A stretch of DNA of 64,000 nt, taken from positions 1-64,000 of the forward strand of contig CAJNDS010000501.1 of assembly GCA_905221605.1 (NCBI GenBank). The letters are read 5' to 3'. How positions within the stretch are numbered: the stretch's first letter is position 1; every line of letters starts with the position of its first letter. Of this stretch, positions 61,506 through 64,000 are shown in pieces. The notes beneath the pieces are model-generated. The model saw only the letters and a list, made by a program, of their open reading frames with translations, did no database searches and had not been told where the DNA came from. The position numbers were made by a program, and so were the translations under genes. This DNA is from Symbiodinium natans. Lineage: Eukaryota > Sar > Dinophyceae > Suessiales > Symbiodiniaceae.

Positions 61506-61634
61506 GCCGCATCATGCCATCCTACCCCAGAATCGTCGAAGTTGCTCGAAGCCATCGCCCAAGTCATTTCCGCTGCGACACCTCTCGACATGGGACTAAG
61601 AACACTGACAGAAGCTAGGTCAAATTCCGAGTGG

Positions 61635-61800
61635 AAACATATAGATATATATATATATACATATTTATTTATTTAGTTATTTATCTATTTTATGCATATG
61701 TATATATATGTATATATATCAAGAGAGAGAGAGAGATATTATATATATATATATATATATACATATAAATGTAGATATATATATATATATATACATATTC
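61635..61800. repeat. (TA)n-rich compound microsatellite
   Basis: TATA, TATTTATT, (AG)n and TATATG units. Minus frames continue beyond it (61803-62018, MLSRLPARASPPALATVLRC). Confidence 0.95.
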
Positions 61801-62063
61801 CATCAGTTGCACTGCCTTTCTACGGCAGAAAAAGAATTCAGGCCTGGCTTCCATGGGACCCTTCTTGACTGGCAACCTCGTGCATCTCTGGACTGCTCTT
61901 CGAGTTTGGGGCTCGTGCATCTCAAGACTGTTGCGAGAGCAGGGGGGCTGGCCCGGGCTGGCAACCTGGAAAGCATCTTGCCATGGGTTCCCTTTGTGAG
62001 CCCCTTTCTCATGGCCAACCTTCATTGTTGAAGCGTTAAACGGCTACAGTCAACCCTCAAGCC

Positions 62064-62321
62064 TCACCCACCCTGGAGCCCGCTACCGATCTCAAGGCCC
62101 AGCAGCAGCGCCATCTTTGCACAGTTCACCTCGTGCGCCGTGGCCGTCTGAAGGGGCTTGAGCTTCCTCAGCTTAAACCGGAAAGGACGTCTCAAGAGGC
62201 CTTCAAGCACATTCAGCCAAGATGCTTGTACATGGCAAAGCCAGGTGCCCCTGTGAGCTTGCGGCTTCTGGGGCATTGGGATTTGAGAACTTCCTTTGTG
62301 CGGGGATCCCTTCCAGCGCAT
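62064..62321 (-). CDS. Hypothetical protein, possible terminal exon
   Basis: An 85-codon frame whose C-terminal part is strongly protein-like: LNVLEGLLRRPFRFKLRKLK, then ATAHEVNCAKMALLLGLEIG. Likely the 3' end of the gene running from 63.5 kb. The plus strand (62133-62411) is also open. Confidence 0.4.
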   Translation of the reverse strand: MRWKGSPHKGSSQIPMPQKPQAHRGTWLCHVQASWLNVLEGLLRRPFRFKLRKLKPLQTATAHEVNCAKMALLLGLEIGSGLQGG

Positions 62322-62351
62322 CTTCCCCTCTTTTGGGAGAAAGGTGCTGAG

Positions 62352-62883
62352 TTAAGGATGTGCCTTCTTGTTTGGGAGCCTAAGTCTTGCTTTGCTTCTG
62401 AGACCACGTGAAGGAACCTCGAGCCGGGTAACTTGCACGAACTGGTGTGAATCGAGTAGCGACTTGCCCCCCATCATGCCTCCCATCTTGTTCTCGCAAT
62501 CACCGAAGGCAGTGAAGAACTCGCATCCTCCGCACACCGCAGCATGAGCTAAGGAAGCACCTGCAAAGACTGCGTCGGGTTCGAAAAAAACCCTGAAGCG
62601 CGGCTCTAACGTGGGTCTAACTTCCCCGATGCACGGCTCCTGCATCCCTGCGCTTAATAAAGTGTGCTACTTTGCCTCATGTGCGATGCTTCCCTTTTGA
62701 GCTGAAGGCAAGGGCCATTGCCTGCTGACGGATCCAAAATGCAGACCGAGCTTCTGCCATCCTTTGCTCGATACCCAAAAAAAGTGCAGCTCCTCTCGCC
62801 GGATTGATTTCAAAAGCATGCCCCATTCCAGGTTCAACTCCTCTTGTGGACATACCGCAACCTTTACGCTGGGAGGTCAACAA
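62352..62883 (-). CDS. Candidate internal exons
   Basis: After a CTCCCAG acceptor (about 62869) the frame reads RKGCGMSTRGVEPGMGHAFE, INPARGAALFLGIEQRMAEA, to a stop at 62677. Next, after ATTAAGCGCAG (about 62648), the frame reads MQEPCIGEVRPTLEPRFRVF, AAVCGGCEFFTAFGDCENKM, SLLDSHQFVQ with donor GTTACC. The middle donor is unresolved. No family recognised. Confidence 0.4.
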
Positions 62884-62899
62884 GCCCTTTTGGAGGAGA

Positions 62900-63508
62900 T
62901 CATGTGGATGCAGTCTTCAACACATCGTCTTGCATGAATGCGATTCGAGATCTCCTCTCGGCGGTGCAGAGGTCCTGGCAACGAATGCACGGATCCTTGC
63001 TTCCTAAGCCCACTGCAAGGATTTCACCCCGAGGCAAGTTGTGTGGACAGTCCTCCCTTCCAGCCCCGTGCGTGCAAACCCCACAAGTGCAAAATAGCGC
63101 TGGAGTCCAGACTTCAAACCCACAAGAAAACGACGGGGTGGGGCAAGACAACGCGAGCTTGCTCATTGAATTCACACACAAACAAAGTGTTCTACACAAG
63201 CCCAACGGCTCTAGCTTGGATCGCGCCTTGCAGGCATCCAGGCTGTTGTACAAACCTGCCGGGAGACGAAAGCACTGATTTTTCATGCTGGCGGTACCTT
63301 CGGGCATTCGACCCGCAACCCCAAGCTCTTCCGAGAAGATCATGAAGCTCAGGGTACACAATCCACCTCTACTCTCTTTGATACAGAAAAGATCAGAAAG
63401 GTAAAGGGTGGTTTGATCACCATCTGATTGGACAAGAATACAGGTGTCATTGATACAGGCACGCATCTGCAAGGTACAAGGTATTTGAAGCCTCAGCAAC
63501 TTGGGCAT
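62900..63508 (-). CDS. Hypothetical Cys-rich protein, 5' exon(s)
   Basis: A 202-codon frame, among the longest non-repeat frames here. Contains CINDTCILVQSDGDQTTLYL, SFMIFSEELGVAGRMPEGTA and about 18 cysteines, ending CTAERRSRIAFMQDD. A donor GTGTTG there would join phase 0 to the next exon (RKGCG). Probably more than one exon. Family unknown; Cys content suggests an extracellular protein. Confidence 0.4.
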   Translation of the reverse strand: MPKLLRLQIPCTLQMRACINDTCILVQSDGDQTTLYLSDLFCIKESRGGLCTLSFMIFSEELGVAGRMPEGTASMKNQCFRLPAGLYNSLDACKARSKLEPLGLCRTLCLCVNSMSKLALSCPTPSFSCGFEVWTPALFCTCGVCTHGAGREDCPHNLPRGEILAVGLGSKDPCIRCQDLCTAERRSRIAFMQDDVLKTAST

Positions 63509-64000
63509 CTTTCAGCTTTTTTGGCACCAAAGCGCGAGACCAGAGGTGACGAGAAAAACGGTGCAAGACAGAGAGAAAGAGAGGAGAGGCTTGAGTACGG
63601 GAGTGAGTTCTCGGGAGGGCTTAGGGACATGCGGTCAGGCAATTTCCACTCGAACTTTCTCGGAGCCAGGCAAACCGCACCATGGAAACACTGACACGTT
63701 AGCAAGAATGCAGACTGTTCTGCTTGTGACAATCATACCCTGGTGCCCAAGACACACATGCGCGCACATCGCGCACTCGCTCATGCACGCACCCAGACTC
63801 ACATGCAGGCACGCTTGAGAGGCACCATTGGGCGTTCCCATGCGCTGCCTCCTCTGGCAGCGCTGCGGCCTCCCAGATACCACTGGCCATCCACCCCCGC
63901 TCGACAAATCATGTCTTTGGAGATCTCCTTGTCAGGGTATGTGATTCGGAAATACCAAAACTTTAAGCTTCAGGACCTGTGTAGGCTCCACTTTCTGGCA
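63509..64000. other. No gene recognised
   Basis: Purine-rich stretch near 63560-63620 and CA/CATGC-rich sequence at 63745-63815. Short frames on both strands only. Confidence 0.4.

Noticed and set aside
62804-62850. tRNA-like T-arm sequence GGTTCAACTCC
   Set aside because: No acceptor stem, D-arm or anticodon arm could be paired around it. No tRNA is supported anywhere in the window.
1-64000. CRISPR array, operons, ribosome binding sites or prophage
   Set aside because: Repeats are microsatellites and telomere-like tracts without spacers. The coding pattern is exonic and eukaryotic.

Overview
The window looks like nuclear DNA of a dinoflagellate, probably a Symbiodiniaceae-like or related species. 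There are no long intact genes and no bacterial operon structure. Recognisable coding sequence comes in short exons. Degenerate TTTAGGG (Arabidopsis-type telomere) tracts lie inside the sequence, and microsatellites are abundant and complex. The one confident gene encodes a DUF4116-repeat protein, a family I know to be common in dinoflagellates. Its best intron has a GA (or GC) donor instead of GT, as reported for dinoflagellates. The organism call is inference; no rRNA, tRNA, snRNA or dinoflagellate spliced-leader sequence was recognised.

Layout. 0-6.7 kb: sparse coding signal, a large AGT/ACT triplet array (3.4-4.2 kb), and an exon like the C-terminal half of an F5/8 type C (discoidin-like) domain (5.8-6.1 kb). 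7-20 kb: many short minus-strand ORFs, telomere-like tracts at 8.9, 9.3 and 10.6 kb in opposing orientation, and a Stowaway-like MITE at 14.5 kb. 20-34 kb: two adjacent perfect hairpins (20.3 kb), then more minus-strand coding signal, including F5/8-like fragments at 26.5-27.8 kb. 34.0-35.0 kb: the two-exon DUF4116 gene. 35-46 kb: a four-exon gene model at 37.4-38.3 kb, an AT-rich island at 39.3-40.5 kb, and long TG/TATG/TA microsatellites (39, 41, 43 and 45.7 kb). 46-64 kb: the densest run of minus-strand ORFs, with a PAN/apple-like exon (47.4 kb), a Thr-linker secreted-type segment (51.0 kb) and phase-consistent exon pairs at 50.3, 53.0 and 58.0 kb.

Most of the better coding signal lies on the minus strand, as expected if the window falls in one of the long unidirectional gene clusters known in dinoflagellates. 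F5/8-like, PAN-like and Thr-rich linker segments on that strand suggest several modular secreted or surface proteins. Many hypothetical ORFs here are single open frames of 60-200 codons, judged by composition and start/stop only. In a balanced-GC genome some are chance or antisense frames, so their confidences are deliberately low. Exon models rest on splice-site sequence and reading-phase agreement worked out by eye, without transcript evidence.
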